Of a stretch of DNA of 64,000 nt, positions 1 through 8,309 are shown piece after piece. The stretch lies in the NCBI GenBank assembly GCA_049322695.1, contig JBMORW010000039.1, positions 1 through 64,000 of the forward strand, given 5' to 3'. This stretch comes from CALGKJ01 sp049322695 (GTDB lineage: Bacteria > Bacillota > Clostridia > Lutisporales > Lutisporaceae). The position numbers and the translations under genes are program-made. Under the pieces are notes generated by a model, which was given only the letters and a program-made list of their open reading frames with translations, was not told the origin of the DNA and did no database searches. Positions within the stretch are counted from its first letter, which is position 1. Each line of letters starts with the position of its first letter.

Positions 1-4
1 GTTG

Positions 5-121
5 ATCTGGTGACAATGACGGAGAGGATACACCTGTTCCCATACCGAACACAGAAGTTAAGCTCTCCAGTGCTGATGGTACTTGGACCGCAGGGTCCCG
101 GGAGAGTAGGTCGTTGCCAGG
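5..121 (+). rRNA. rrf: 5S ribosomal RNA
   Basis: The stretch has the length (about 117 nt) and conserved core of bacterial 5S rRNA, including the CCGAACACAGAAGTTAAG segment near positions 45-62. The ends pair as helix I (7-14 with 113-120). The window opens just upstream, so the 16S and 23S genes probably lie outside it to the left, and this is taken as the distal end of an rRNA operon. tRNA-Asn follows 34 bases later, a common clostridial arrangement. Confidence 0.95.
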
Positions 122-127
122 TAAAAA

Positions 128-150
128 AATGCGGACTTTATGTCCGCATT
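128..150. terminator. Hairpin between 5S rRNA and tRNA-Asn
   Basis: A 9-bp perfect stem (128-136 with 142-150) encloses a 5-nt loop. Read on the + strand it is not followed by a T-run, so it may be a processing or partial terminator hairpin. On the - strand it is followed by seven Ts. Its role is inferred from structure only. Confidence 0.45.
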
Positions 151-155
151 AACGT

Positions 156-231
156 TCCTCAATAGCTCAGTCGGTAGAGCATGCGGCTGTTAACCGCAGG
201 GTCGTTGGTTCGAGTCCAACTTGAGGAGCCA
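156..231 (+). tRNA. tRNA-Asn (anticodon GTT)
   Basis: A full cloverleaf can be drawn. The acceptor pairs 156-162 with 221-227, followed by discriminator G228 and an encoded CCA at 229-231. The anticodon stem is 182-186 with 194-198, with anticodon GTT at 189-191, and the T-arm contains GGTTCGAGTCC. The 76-nt length is normal. The gene follows 5S rRNA and is probably cotranscribed with it. Its 3' half is repeated twice downstream (see the repeat at 186-487). Confidence 0.96.
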
Positions 232-487
232 TTTTTATTTTTTGGGAAACACAACAATTCGATAAATAGGAATATCTCGATAAAGCAAGGGCTGTTAACC
301 GCAGGGTTGCAAATCAATTTGCTTGGGTTCGAGTCCAACTTGAGGAGCCATTTTTATTTTTTGGGAAACACAACAATTCGATAAATAGGAATATCTCGAT
401 AAAGCAAGGGCTGTTAACCGCAGGGTTGCAAATCAATTTGCTTGGGTTCGAGTCCAACTTGAGGAGCCATTTTTATTTTTTGGGAAA
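186..487 (+). repeat. Tandem array of tRNA-Asn 3' halves (period 119 bp)
   Basis: The segment beginning at the anticodon loop of tRNA-Asn, with its 3' flank, occurs three times: 186-290 (inside the intact tRNA), 291-409 and 410-487. Copies 2 and 3 are identical over their shared length. They differ from the real tRNA in the variable region, where an 18-nt insert forming a GCAAA/TTTGC hairpin replaces 4 nt. This lengthens the unit from 105 to 119 bp. Both extra copies keep the T-arm, the 3' acceptor strand, CCA and the AT-rich flank but lack the 5' acceptor strand and D-arm, so they cannot fold as normal tRNAs. They are probably products of local tandem duplication. Confidence 0.9.
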
Positions 488-837
488 TTTCACCACTAAC
501 TTCTATACTATAACTTCTAATCTCTATGGTAGTTGCTTTAAAGACTTGCTTAGGCTTGTTACTGGATGTACAAAAAGGTTAGAAGCTTGTTAGTAGTAGT
601 TAACGGTTGTGTTACCAAGCAAAAGCATGAATATATAAACACAACTTGCTAAAAATATATTTAGGGAGAAAACAAATCGTTTTTCTCTTTTTTCTTGTCC
701 CATTATAAACTTTTTGGTATTATTATGGAAGTAATGATTCAGCCGCTAACTGCTTGACAATCAAAGTGCTTCTTAAAAGGCACTGCTTAACCTATTAGCT
801 ATCGGCTATAAGCTAAGTAAGTATAAAGGAGATTTAT
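488..837. other. Intergenic region, tRNA array to glycosidase-like gene
   Basis: This AT-rich region of 350 bp has no credible ORF. It holds one terminator-like hairpin (666-693), a TTGACA-like hexamer near 755 without a convincing -10, and an inverted TTAGCT/AGCTAA near 796-815. The ribosome binding site of the next gene (AAGGAG) sits at its right end. Confidence 0.6.
666..693 (+). terminator. Probable intrinsic terminator after the tRNA region
   Basis: GAGAAAAC (666-673) pairs with 679-687 with one bulged T, then six Ts follow (688-693). The stem is A/T-rich, so strength is uncertain. It would end transcripts from the rRNA/tRNA unit. Confidence 0.45.
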
Positions 838-1995
838 ATGAAACATGATATTAGAAAGCTTATGCTTTTTTTATCGATATTAACATTTGCGTTTATGATG
901 TCAGTTGATGCTCAGAAACCAGAAAATATTAAAGAGACAATTAGTGTAATGGAAGACTATTTAGAACAGGCAAGTCCTGACTGGAGTATTATGAAAAAGG
1001 AGGCCACAGTCAAAGGCATATATATGACTGCTCATACTGTTGCCGATAAAGGAAGATTTTCAAAGCTTATAGATGCAGTAGACAAAACTGAGCTTAATGC
1101 AGTAGTCATTGATGTAAAGAACGATGAAGGTATCGTTACCTACTCAAGCAATATAAGTGATGTAAAGTTTGCAGGAGCAAACGATAAAATAATTATAAAG
1201 GACATAAAGGCAGTAATAAACGAGCTTAACCAAAAAGGAATCTATCCTATAGCAAGAATAGTGACCTTTAAGGACAAAAAAGCTGCAGGTATGTTTGCCA
1301 ACCTTGCTGTGAAAAGCAGAGGAGGCTCCATATGGAGAGACAGGAACGGAATGGCGTGGCTTAATCCATACAATAAGGAAGCCTGGGATTATGTTTTAAA
1401 AGTGGCAGAGGAAGCTGCTGTTTTAGGCTTTAAGGAAATACAGTTTGACTATGTTAGGTTTCCTACCGATGGAAACCTAAAAATAATAGACTACGGAAGC
1501 ATAGCCAAGGAAAAGACTAAGGAAGAGGCTATAGCAGATTTTTTGGCTTATGCGAGAAAAAGACTGTCCGGCATGGGGGCTGTTGTTTCAGCTGATGTAT
1601 TTGGGTTGGTTACTACAGCACAGGACGGCATGAGCATAGGTCAGCATCTTGAGTCAATAGCAGTTAGTATCGACGTTATCTGCCCTATGGTATATCCTTC
1701 ACATTATGGCAGTGGAGTATACGGAGTAGCAGAGCCTGATTTTGAGCCTTATAAAATAGTAAACTACAGCATGTCTGTTGCATTTGAACGTATAAAAAAC
1801 ATAGATTATGATGGCAAAAAAGCTAAACTGAGACCATGGCTTCAGGATTTTACCGCTACTTACTTGCCGCGTTATAATAAATATGATGCTGATGATATCA
1901 GGGCACAGATACAGGCAACATATGATGCCGGTGTGAAGGAATGGATATTGTGGAATGCATCAAACAGATATACCATTGGGGCATTAGGTGAGTAA
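838..1995 (+). CDS. Secreted putative glycoside hydrolase (DUF4015-type)
   Basis: The 385-aa product starts with a short hydrophobic signal-like segment (about residues 8-25) and then carries a TIM-barrel-like domain of the putative glycoside hydrolase family Pfam DUF4015/PF13200. Motifs typical of that family are visible: GIYMTAHT near residue 60, VIDVKNDEG near 95, FDYVRFPTDG near 205 and CPMVYPSHYG near 285. The acidic residues in these motifs are likely catalytic. The start is fixed by AAGGAG 7 bases upstream of ATG. The gene appears monocistronic, with a strong terminator after it. Substrate is unknown; cell-wall or exopolysaccharide is a guess from the family's surface location. Confidence 0.85.
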   Translation: MKHDIRKLMLFLSILTFAFMMSVDAQKPENIKETISVMEDYLEQASPDWSIMKKEATVKGIYMTAHTVADKGRFSKLIDAVDKTELNAVVIDVKNDEGIVTYSSNISDVKFAGANDKIIIKDIKAVINELNQKGIYPIARIVTFKDKKAAGMFANLAVKSRGGSIWRDRNGMAWLNPYNKEAWDYVLKVAEEAAVLGFKEIQFDYVRFPTDGNLKIIDYGSIAKEKTKEEAIADFLAYARKRLSGMGAVVSADVFGLVTTAQDGMSIGQHLESIAVSIDVICPMVYPSHYGSGVYGVAEPDFEPYKIVNYSMSVAFERIKNIDYDGKKAKLRPWLQDFTATYLPRYNKYDADDIRAQIQATYDAGVKEWILWNASNRYTIGALGE

Positions 1996-2059
1996 TCACT
2001 TTTTAATAAGCTAACTGAGATTAAAATTATTACCTGATGAATTAAAATAATAAAATATA

Positions 2060-2085
2060 AAACTCCGAAAAACGGAGTTTTTTTA
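2060..2085 (+). terminator. Intrinsic terminator
   Basis: AAACTCCG (2060-2067) pairs with CGGAGTTT (2073-2080) around an A-rich loop, followed by a T-run. It ends the glycosidase-like gene. Confidence 0.85.
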
Positions 2086-2235
2086 TTTAACCAGTGAGAA
2101 AAAAGGACAAAATATTACCTAATTCTACTAATACTGTTTTGTATTAGAAATGGCCTTATGCTACAATATATAGTGCAGGCAGCTGATGAGTGCACAAAAT
2201 GTTGTAATTTTTTTAAGATTTTTTATTATTTTCAC

Positions 2236-2263
2236 TTGACAAATGCACAGGCTGCAGTATAAG
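2236..2263 (+). promoter_or_regulatory. Sigma-A-type promoter of the ribonucleotide reductase gene
   Basis: TTGACA (2236-2241) and TATAAG (2258-2263) are separated by 16 bp, about 28 bp before the TTG start. The leader is short and shows no cobalamin riboswitch B12-box. An NrdR-box pair was not recognised. Confidence 0.6.
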
Positions 2264-2291
2264 AATACTATATAGAAATGGGGGAGTAATA

Positions 2292-4646
2292 TTGGTAAAG
2301 GTTGTAAAGAGGGATGGCAACCTGGTACAGTTTGATGCAGTTAAAATAAAAAATGCTATCGAACGTGCCATGTCGGAAACCAAATACGGTGTTGATCTTG
2401 AGCTTAGCAAAGTGCTTACTGAGAGGATCGAAGAGATTATAAAGAGACAGGAATCACCTGTACACGTGGAGGATATACAAGATATTGTTGAGTACACTCT
2501 TATGGACAGTCCTAGAAAGGATGTCGCAAAGGTTTATATAATATATAGAAGCGAGCAATCGAAGCTGAGAACTACAAGAGATAAACAAGATGAAAGAATA
2601 TTATCCGATGAGTTTATCAGCAGGTATAAGCATAAGCCGTCTCCAATGCAGCAGCTGGGAAGTTTTGTATACTATAGGACATATTCAAGATGGCTTGATC
2701 AGGAGAAGAGAAGAGAATTCTGGTGGGAAACAGTAAGGAGAGCGGTAGAGTACAACTGCAGCCTGGTTCCTACAACAAAAGAAGAGGCAGAGCAACTGTT
2801 TGACAACATATACAGCCTGAAACAGTTTCTATCAGGAAGAACCTTCTGGGTAGGAAATACACCAGTTGCAAGAAGTTATCCAATGGCCAACTATAACTGT
2901 GCTTTTCAGGTAATAGACAGCTTTGAATCCTTCAGAGATCTTTTTTACCTTCTGATGATTGGCTCGGGAGTTGGTGTAAGAGTTCTCAGAGAGGATGTTG
3001 ATAAGCTTCCAAAAATAAGAACGGATTATGAATTGATACATAAGGATTATTCCCCTATTCCTATGAATGAGCGTGAGGATAGCACAGGTCTTGAGTTCTT
3101 CTATATCAATACCGCAAAAATTACTATAGGAGACAGCAAGGAAGGCTGGATTCAATCACTAGATTTCTTCTTCAAGCTTTTATATAGTAATGAGTATAGA
3201 AACGTAAAGACTATCATTATTGACTATGATCATGTAAGGCCAAAGGGTGAGAAGCTAAAGACCTTTGGAGGAACTGCAAGCGGACATACAAGCCTAAAAA
3301 ACATGTTCATAAAAATTGACAAAATAGTGAAGAGAAGCGGCTTCATAAATGATTCAAAAAGAGTAAAGCTAAGACCTATAGATTGTCTTGATATAGCTAA
3401 TATAATCGGTGAAAATGTTGTGGTTGGCGGAGTAAGGCGTACTGCTGAAATAGTACTCATAGACCCTGAGGAAAAGGAGTGCATAGATGCTAAAACCAAT
3501 CTGTATAAGCAGATAGACGGTCAATGGATAGTGGATAAAGAAATAATACATAGACAGATGAGCAATAACTCTATTTACTATACTAAAAAGCCAACCAGAG
3601 AAATGCTGCATTGGCAGCTTCAGCAGATGAGATACTCCGGTGAGCCTGGTTGGGTGAATGCTGAAGCCGCAATAAAGAGAAGACCTAATATGAACGGTGT
3701 AAATCCGTGTGGAGAAATACTTCTGGATTCAAAAGGTCTATGCAATTTAACTACATTAAATGTATATGCATTTGTCCGACCTGATGGAACATTGGATGAA
3801 AAGGAATTGCTGGAGGCTCAAAGACTATCGGTGAGAGCCGGCTACAGAATGACATGTGTTGAGCTTGAACTGCCTATGTGGGATGCTGTTCAGCAGCGCG
3901 ATAAGCTTCTCGGTTGCTCTTTAACAGGTTGGCAGGACATGGTAAATGCTACAGACATGGACAGAGAGCAGCAAATAGAGCTGCTTAAGAAGCTAAGAGA
4001 AGTTGCGCATAAAGAAGCAGAAAGCTATGCAAATGAAATAGGAGAGAAGGTTCCTCTTCTCGTAACAACTGTCAAGCCTGAAGGGACCTTAAGTCAGCTT
4101 CCGATCGTATCCAGTGGAGTTCATTACTCCCATTCACCATATTATATAAGGAGAATCAGAGTAAGTGCTGATGATCCGCTTGTTAAGGTTTGTGAGGAGC
4201 TTGAATATCCTGTATTCCCTGAGGTAGGTCAAGATTGGGAGACTTGTGCTACAAAGGTTATAGAGTTCCCTGTTAAAGCTCCGTCAGGAAAGACAAAATA
4301 CGACGTGAGTGCCATAGACCAGCTTGAAACATACAAAATGTTTATGGAGTACTATGTAGATCACAATTGTTCAATTACCGTGCATGTAAGGAATGACGAA
4401 TGGGATGAGGTAGAACAGTGGGTCTGGGACAATTGGGACAGCACAGTAGCACTATCATTCCTTTCGCTGGAAGACAACTTCTATAAGCTACTGCCATATG
4501 AAGCAATAGATGAAGAAGAGTACAACAGGAGAATGAAAGAAATGAAACCGTTTGTACCAACACTCATATCCAAATATGAAAAGAAGGAAGCAGCTTTAGA
4601 CGTTGGCACTGACGGATGTGAAAACGGAATATGTCCGGTAAGGTAA
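2292..4646 (+). CDS. nrdJ: Adenosylcobalamin-dependent ribonucleoside-triphosphate reductase (class II)
   Basis: The 784-aa monomeric class II reductase reduces NTPs to dNTPs using adenosylcobalamin. An ATP-cone lies at residues 1-90. The active-site pattern matches the Lactobacillus leichmannii enzyme: Cys203 in YNCAF, then a PCGE...C segment with 11-residue Cys spacing (equivalent of C408/C419 with the Glu), and the C-terminal redox pair Cys776/Cys781 (CENGIC) that is re-reduced by thioredoxin. The start is TTG with GGGGGAG upstream; no better ATG is in frame. A promoter precedes it and a terminator follows, so it is transcribed alone. It gives oxygen-independent dNTP supply at the cost of B12. 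Confidence 0.96.
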   Translation: MVKVVKRDGNLVQFDAVKIKNAIERAMSETKYGVDLELSKVLTERIEEIIKRQESPVHVEDIQDIVEYTLMDSPRKDVAKVYIIYRSEQSKLRTTRDKQDERILSDEFISRYKHKPSPMQQLGSFVYYRTYSRWLDQEKRREFWWETVRRAVEYNCSLVPTTKEEAEQLFDNIYSLKQFLSGRTFWVGNTPVARSYPMANYNCAFQVIDSFESFRDLFYLLMIGSGVGVRVLREDVDKLPKIRTDYELIHKDYSPIPMNEREDSTGLEFFYINTAKITIGDSKEGWIQSLDFFFKLLYSNEYRNVKTIIIDYDHVRPKGEKLKTFGGTASGHTSLKNMFIKIDKIVKRSGFINDSKRVKLRPIDCLDIANIIGENVVVGGVRRTAEIVLIDPEEKECIDAKTNLYKQIDGQWIVDKEIIHRQMSNNSIYYTKKPTREMLHWQLQQMRYSGEPGWVNAEAAIKRRPNMNGVNPCGEILLDSKGLCNLTTLNVYAFVRPDGTLDEKELLEAQRLSVRAGYRMTCVELELPMWDAVQQRDKLLGCSLTGWQDMVNATDMDREQQIELLKKLREVAHKEAESYANEIGEKVPLLVTTVKPEGTLSQLPIVSSGVHYSHSPYYIRRIRVSADDPLVKVCEELEYPVFPEVGQDWETCATKVIEFPVKAPSGKTKYDVSAIDQLETYKMFMEYYVDHNCSITVHVRNDEWDEVEQWVWDNWDSTVALSFLSLEDNFYKLLPYEAIDEEEYNRRMKEMKPFVPTLISKYEKKEAALDVGTDGCENGICPVR

Positions 4647-4654
4647 AGCACATG

Positions 4655-4681
4655 AAAAGTAGGGTTATTCCCTACTTTTTT
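4655..4681 (+). terminator. Intrinsic terminator
   Basis: A perfect 10-bp stem (4655-4664 with 4670-4679) with a 5-nt loop and a T-run follows the reductase gene. Confidence 0.9.
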
Positions 4682-4742
4682 CATAGGTTAAAAGGTATAA
4701 TATTTATGTAACTGTCAATTATAAAACTTTGGAGGAATTATT

Positions 4743-5759
4743 ATGGACTATAAGGAAATGTTGTTAAGGGCAAAGGAAAACATTGGAAGCAAATGCAGAG
4801 TATGCAAGGAATGCAACGGCATAGCCTGCAGAGGGGAAATTCCCGGAACCGGCGGAAAAGGCTCCGGAGATGCTTTTATAAGAAATTTTAAAAAGCTGGA
4901 TGAAATAAAGCTTAATATGGATACATTGTATGAAGCAGGGAACATTGACACTTCCATAGAGCTGTTTGGCAAGAGTTTCAAGTATCCTATTTTTGCAGCA
5001 CCAATAGGCGCGGTGAATATGCATTATAGTGAAAGTCTGAATGATAACACTTATTCCAAAGCAGTAGTAAATGGCTGCAAGTCTGCAGGCACGGCTGCCT
5101 TTACAGGCGACGGGGTAAAGGATGAGTTTTATGAACTTCCTTTAAGGGTAATAGAAGAGGCAGGAGGCTGGGGGGTGCCTACTATAAAGCCCTGGGGACA
5201 GGATGAGGTGCTAAGAAAGCTGAGAAAAGCAGAAGAAGCCGATGCAATGGCTGTTGCTATGGATGTAGATGCTGCAGGCCTGCCTATACTGGCAGCGGCA
5301 GGTAAGCCGGGGGGACCCAAATCTGTCGAGCAGCTGCGTGAGTTAATTAGCAGTACAAAGCTGCCGTTCATATTGAAGGGAATAATGACTGTAAAAGGTG
5401 CTTTCAAGGCTTTGGAGGCAGGTGCCTACGGGGTAGTAGTTTCAAATCATGGCGGCAGAGTATTGGACCAAACTCCTGCAACTGTTGAGGTATTGCCTGA
5501 AATAGCTGCGGCAGTAAAGGGCAGGATGAAAATCTTCATAGACGGAGGAATAAGAACTGGTATAGATGTATTGAAGGTAATTGCCCTCGGAGCTGATGCG
5601 GTGCTTATAGGCAGACCCTATGCAGTTGCGGCATATGGAGGTGCTGAGGAAGGAGTTAAAGCTTATACTGAGAAAATTGGAAGCGAATTAAGAGATGCCA
5701 TGCTAATGACAGGCATAAAGAGGCTTTCCGAAGCGGATAGTTCTATTATATACAAATAA
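4743..5759 (+). CDS. FMN-dependent alpha-hydroxy-acid dehydrogenase/oxidase family protein
   Basis: The 338-aa TIM-barrel flavoprotein belongs to the lactate oxidase / glycolate oxidase family. The C-terminal half has the family signature SNHGGR near residue 234 (the active-site His-Arg), then IDGGIR near 265 and GADAVLIGRP near 280, which bind the FMN phosphate. The N-terminus carries four cysteines (CRVCKECNGIAC, residues 19-30) and a Gly-rich GTGGKGSG stretch, unlike the Tyr-containing N-terminus of classical oxidases. In an anaerobe it is more likely a dehydrogenase than an H2O2-producing oxidase; the substrate is unknown. GGAGGA precedes the ATG. It appears to form a separate transcription unit. 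Confidence 0.85.
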   Translation: MDYKEMLLRAKENIGSKCRVCKECNGIACRGEIPGTGGKGSGDAFIRNFKKLDEIKLNMDTLYEAGNIDTSIELFGKSFKYPIFAAPIGAVNMHYSESLNDNTYSKAVVNGCKSAGTAAFTGDGVKDEFYELPLRVIEEAGGWGVPTIKPWGQDEVLRKLRKAEEADAMAVAMDVDAAGLPILAAAGKPGGPKSVEQLRELISSTKLPFILKGIMTVKGAFKALEAGAYGVVVSNHGGRVLDQTPATVEVLPEIAAAVKGRMKIFIDGGIRTGIDVLKVIALGADAVLIGRPYAVAAYGGAEEGVKAYTEKIGSELRDAMLMTGIKRLSEADSSIIYK

Positions 5760-5820
5760 TATACAAACAATGATAAAATATATATGTATGTTTATATATT
5801 AATTTAAAGGTGGGGTTCAT

Positions 5821-7515
5821 ATGAAGTTCAGTGATTTTGAATATCGGCGGCCAGACATGGAAGCGCTTAAACAGGAGTTTTCCAATCTTTTAGATCAGTT
5901 TGAGAATGCAAAATATTTTGAAGCACAAAGCATACTGGTAAAAAAGATTAATGCACTGAGAAGCGATTATGAATCAATGAATGAAATTGCTTCTATCAAA
6001 TTCAGTATAGATACTGCCAATGAAGAGTATGAGAGAGAGAAAGACTTCTTTAATGAAAACACTCCAATTTATAAAGAGTATATTTCACGATATTACAAGG
6101 CATTGGCAAGCTCGATATTCAGAAATGTTCTGGAGAAAAAGTGGGGGAAGCAGCTTTTCAAGCTGGCGGAGCTGACTGTAAAAACCTTTTCACCTGATAT
6201 AATTGAAGATCTTCAGACTGAAAACAGACTTTGCAGTGAGTATGTAAAGCTTATAGCATCTGCAAAAATTTTCTTTGAGGGAGAGGAAAGAACACTATAT
6301 GGTATGGCTCCCTTTATGATGTCCAAGGACAGAGGCATGAGAAAAAGGGCATTTGAAGCAAGAACAGCCTTTATGGAAAGCATAGGAGAAAAGCTGGATG
6401 ATATATATGACAGGCTGGTCAAGGTTAGAGCCAAGATGGCTCATAAGCTAGGCTACAGGGATTTCGTAGATCTGGGTTATGCAAGAATGAACAGGACTGA
6501 TTATGATTCAAAACTTGTGCTTAATTTCAGAAGGCAGGTAGAAGAAACCATAGTGCCCATAGCTATAAGACTGAGAGAACGGCAGAGACAAAGATTAGGG
6601 CTTAATAAGCTTTTATACTATGATGAGTTATTTAATTTTAATACTGGAAATCCGGTTCCAAAGGGTAAATCAGAATGGATTGTAGAAAATGCTAAAAGGA
6701 TGTATTCAGAGCTGTCAGCTGAGACTGCAGAATATATACGCTTCATGATAGATAATGAGCTTTTGGAGCTTCTGAATAAGAAAGGCAAAGCAGGTGGAGC
6801 GTATTGTACTTATATTAGCAGATATAAGGCACCCTACATATTTGCAAATTTCAATGGAACCTCTGATGATGTGGACACCTTGACTCATGAAGCAGGGCAT
6901 GCATTCCAGGTGTATTGCAGCAGAGATTTTGATGTGCCCGAATACTATTGGCCTACTTATGAGGCCTGCGAGATACATTCTATGGGTATGGAGTTTTTAA
7001 CATGGCCTTGGATGGAGCTTTTCTTCAAAGAGGACACTAATAAGTTCAAATTTATGCATATCAGCGATGCTCTGACATTTATCCCATATGCCGCAGCTGT
7101 TGATGAGTTCCAGCATATTGTATACGGTGAGCCTGACATGACACCTGCAGAAAGAAGAAGGGCATGGAGGCAGCTTGAGAAAAAGTATATGCCCCACAAG
7201 GACTATGAAGGTAATGAATATCTTGAAAGCGGAGCCTTCTGGCATATACAGAGCCACATTTTTGAAGAACCTTTTTATTATATTGATTATGCATTAGCTC
7301 AAATATGTGCTTTACAGTACTGGAAAATGTCCAATGAAAGCCGCCATAAGGCTTGGAGCAGCTATATGAAGCTTTGCAGGCTGGGAGGGAGTAAATCCTT
7401 TGTAAATCTGTTAAGAGAAGCAGGGTTAAAGCTGCCTTTTGACAAGGATTGCGTAAAATCAGTTGCTGGAGAAATAGAAGGCTGGCTAAACAGCATTGAT
7501 GATAAGAAGCTTTAA
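5821..7515 (+). CDS. M3 family oligoendopeptidase (PepF-like)
   Basis: The 564-aa cytosolic zinc metallopeptidase should cleave short peptides. The zinc site HEAGH lies near residue 356 and is followed about 27 residues later by the third-ligand Glu in ACEIHSMGMEF. The N-terminal half is the helical lid with many charged residues. The length fits the clostridial M3B group (550-610 aa). AAGGTGGGG precedes ATG by 6 bases. It is about 60 bp after the FMN-enzyme gene with no terminator seen between them, so cotranscription is possible; a terminator follows. Confidence 0.93.
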   Translation: MKFSDFEYRRPDMEALKQEFSNLLDQFENAKYFEAQSILVKKINALRSDYESMNEIASIKFSIDTANEEYEREKDFFNENTPIYKEYISRYYKALASSIFRNVLEKKWGKQLFKLAELTVKTFSPDIIEDLQTENRLCSEYVKLIASAKIFFEGEERTLYGMAPFMMSKDRGMRKRAFEARTAFMESIGEKLDDIYDRLVKVRAKMAHKLGYRDFVDLGYARMNRTDYDSKLVLNFRRQVEETIVPIAIRLRERQRQRLGLNKLLYYDELFNFNTGNPVPKGKSEWIVENAKRMYSELSAETAEYIRFMIDNELLELLNKKGKAGGAYCTYISRYKAPYIFANFNGTSDDVDTLTHEAGHAFQVYCSRDFDVPEYYWPTYEACEIHSMGMEFLTWPWMELFFKEDTNKFKFMHISDALTFIPYAAAVDEFQHIVYGEPDMTPAERRRAWRQLEKKYMPHKDYEGNEYLESGAFWHIQSHIFEEPFYYIDYALAQICALQYWKMSNESRHKAWSSYMKLCRLGGSKSFVNLLREAGLKLPFDKDCVKSVAGEIEGWLNSIDDKKL

Positions 7516-7519
7516 AAGG

Positions 7520-7544
7520 GCATCTCGCTAAGAGATGCTTTTTT
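7520..7544 (+). terminator. Intrinsic terminator
   Basis: GCATCTC (7520-7526) pairs with GAGATGC (7532-7538), followed by TTTTTT. It ends the oligoendopeptidase gene. Confidence 0.85.
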
Positions 7545-7551
7545 AATTTTT

Positions 7552-7594
7552 TATGACATATGTCCTACTCTCTTATTTATTTGTAGGTTATACT
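7552..7594 (+). promoter_or_regulatory. Candidate Crp/Fnr-type operator and promoter
   Basis: A 16-bp palindrome with one mismatch (7552-7567, core GACATATGTC) is followed by a good -10 TATACT (7589-7594) with no recognisable -35. The palindrome centre is about 41.5 bp before the expected start near 7601, the classical class II activator position. Autoregulation by the regulator encoded just downstream is inferred. Confidence 0.4.
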
Positions 7595-7613
7595 GAGTGT
7601 AGGTGGTGATATT

Positions 7614-8309
7614 GTGAAGAGGGTTACTGATGGGGCATTACTTAAGTATTATATTGCTAAGTATGAAATAAACTCGATTTTTGCAAATGACCTGAGTCAT
7701 TGCATGAGTTTGTACAAGGTTGAACGGGGAGAAGTAATATGTAAAACTGATGACGTGCTAAGCCATATGTTTTTCAACGTTAAGGGAAAGCTTAAGGTGT
7801 ATTATATGAGAGAAAACGGAAAGTCTTTGCTACTTAGGTTTAATAAGCCCTTAAGTGTTATAGGGGATGTAGAGTTCATAAACAGATATAGTGTAAAATG
7901 CTGCGTTGAGGCTATAACTGAATCTTTGCTTATCGGAGTCAGCTTTGAAGACATTAAGAAGTATGCATATGATGACCCTGTTTTTTTAAGATATATAATA
8001 TCACATCTGAGTCATAAGCTGTATACAGTATCAAACGCTTCATCCATGAATGTACTATATCCCCTAGAGAACAGGTTTGCCAGTTACTTGTTGTCAATAA
8101 GCAGTGACGAAAATAACAGTAGGATAAGTGAGCTGAAAACAAATAAGCTTACGGAGATTGCAAATCTGCTGGGGAGCAGCTATAGACATCTTAGCAGAGT
8201 GATAAATGAGCTTGAAGAGAAAAAAATTATAAAAAATGAAAAGAGACAAATGATTATATTGGATTTTAACAGATTGAAGGAATTGGCAGGTGAAAATATA
8301 TATGAATAA
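7614..8309 (+). CDS. Crp/Fnr family transcriptional regulator
   Basis: The 231-aa protein has an N-terminal cyclic-nucleotide-binding-like beta barrel (about 25-145) and a C-terminal winged helix (about 165-225) with the recognition region LTEIANLLGSSYRHLSRVINEL. The N-terminal cysteine cluster of Fnr is absent, so it is not an oxygen-sensing Fe-S Fnr. The overall layout resembles YeiL/CooA-like regulators, but the effector is unknown. The start is GTG after AGGTGGTG. Its last bases overlap the next gene, so it is the first gene of an operon with two small DMT proteins and likely controls them. Confidence 0.87.
   Translation: MKRVTDGALLKYYIAKYEINSIFANDLSHCMSLYKVERGEVICKTDDVLSHMFFNVKGKLKVYYMRENGKSLLLRFNKPLSVIGDVEFINRYSVKCCVEAITESLLIGVSFEDIKKYAYDDPVFLRYIISHLSHKLYTVSNASSMNVLYPLENRFASYLLSISSDENNSRISELKTNKLTEIANLLGSSYRHLSRVINELEEKKIIKNEKRQMIILDFNRLKELAGENIYE

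Noticed and set aside
181..384. A 67-codon frame running through the tRNA and its repeats
   Set aside because: It reads through an intact tRNA gene and tandem repeats, with no ribosome binding site.
291..480. Two further tRNA-Asn genes
   Set aside because: Only 3' halves are present; the D-arm and 5' acceptor strand are missing, so no cloverleaf can form.
2086..2291. Cobalamin riboswitch or NrdR boxes upstream of the B12-dependent reductase
   Set aside because: The leader after the promoter is only about 20-30 nt and no B12-box or paired NrdR-like 16-mer was found.
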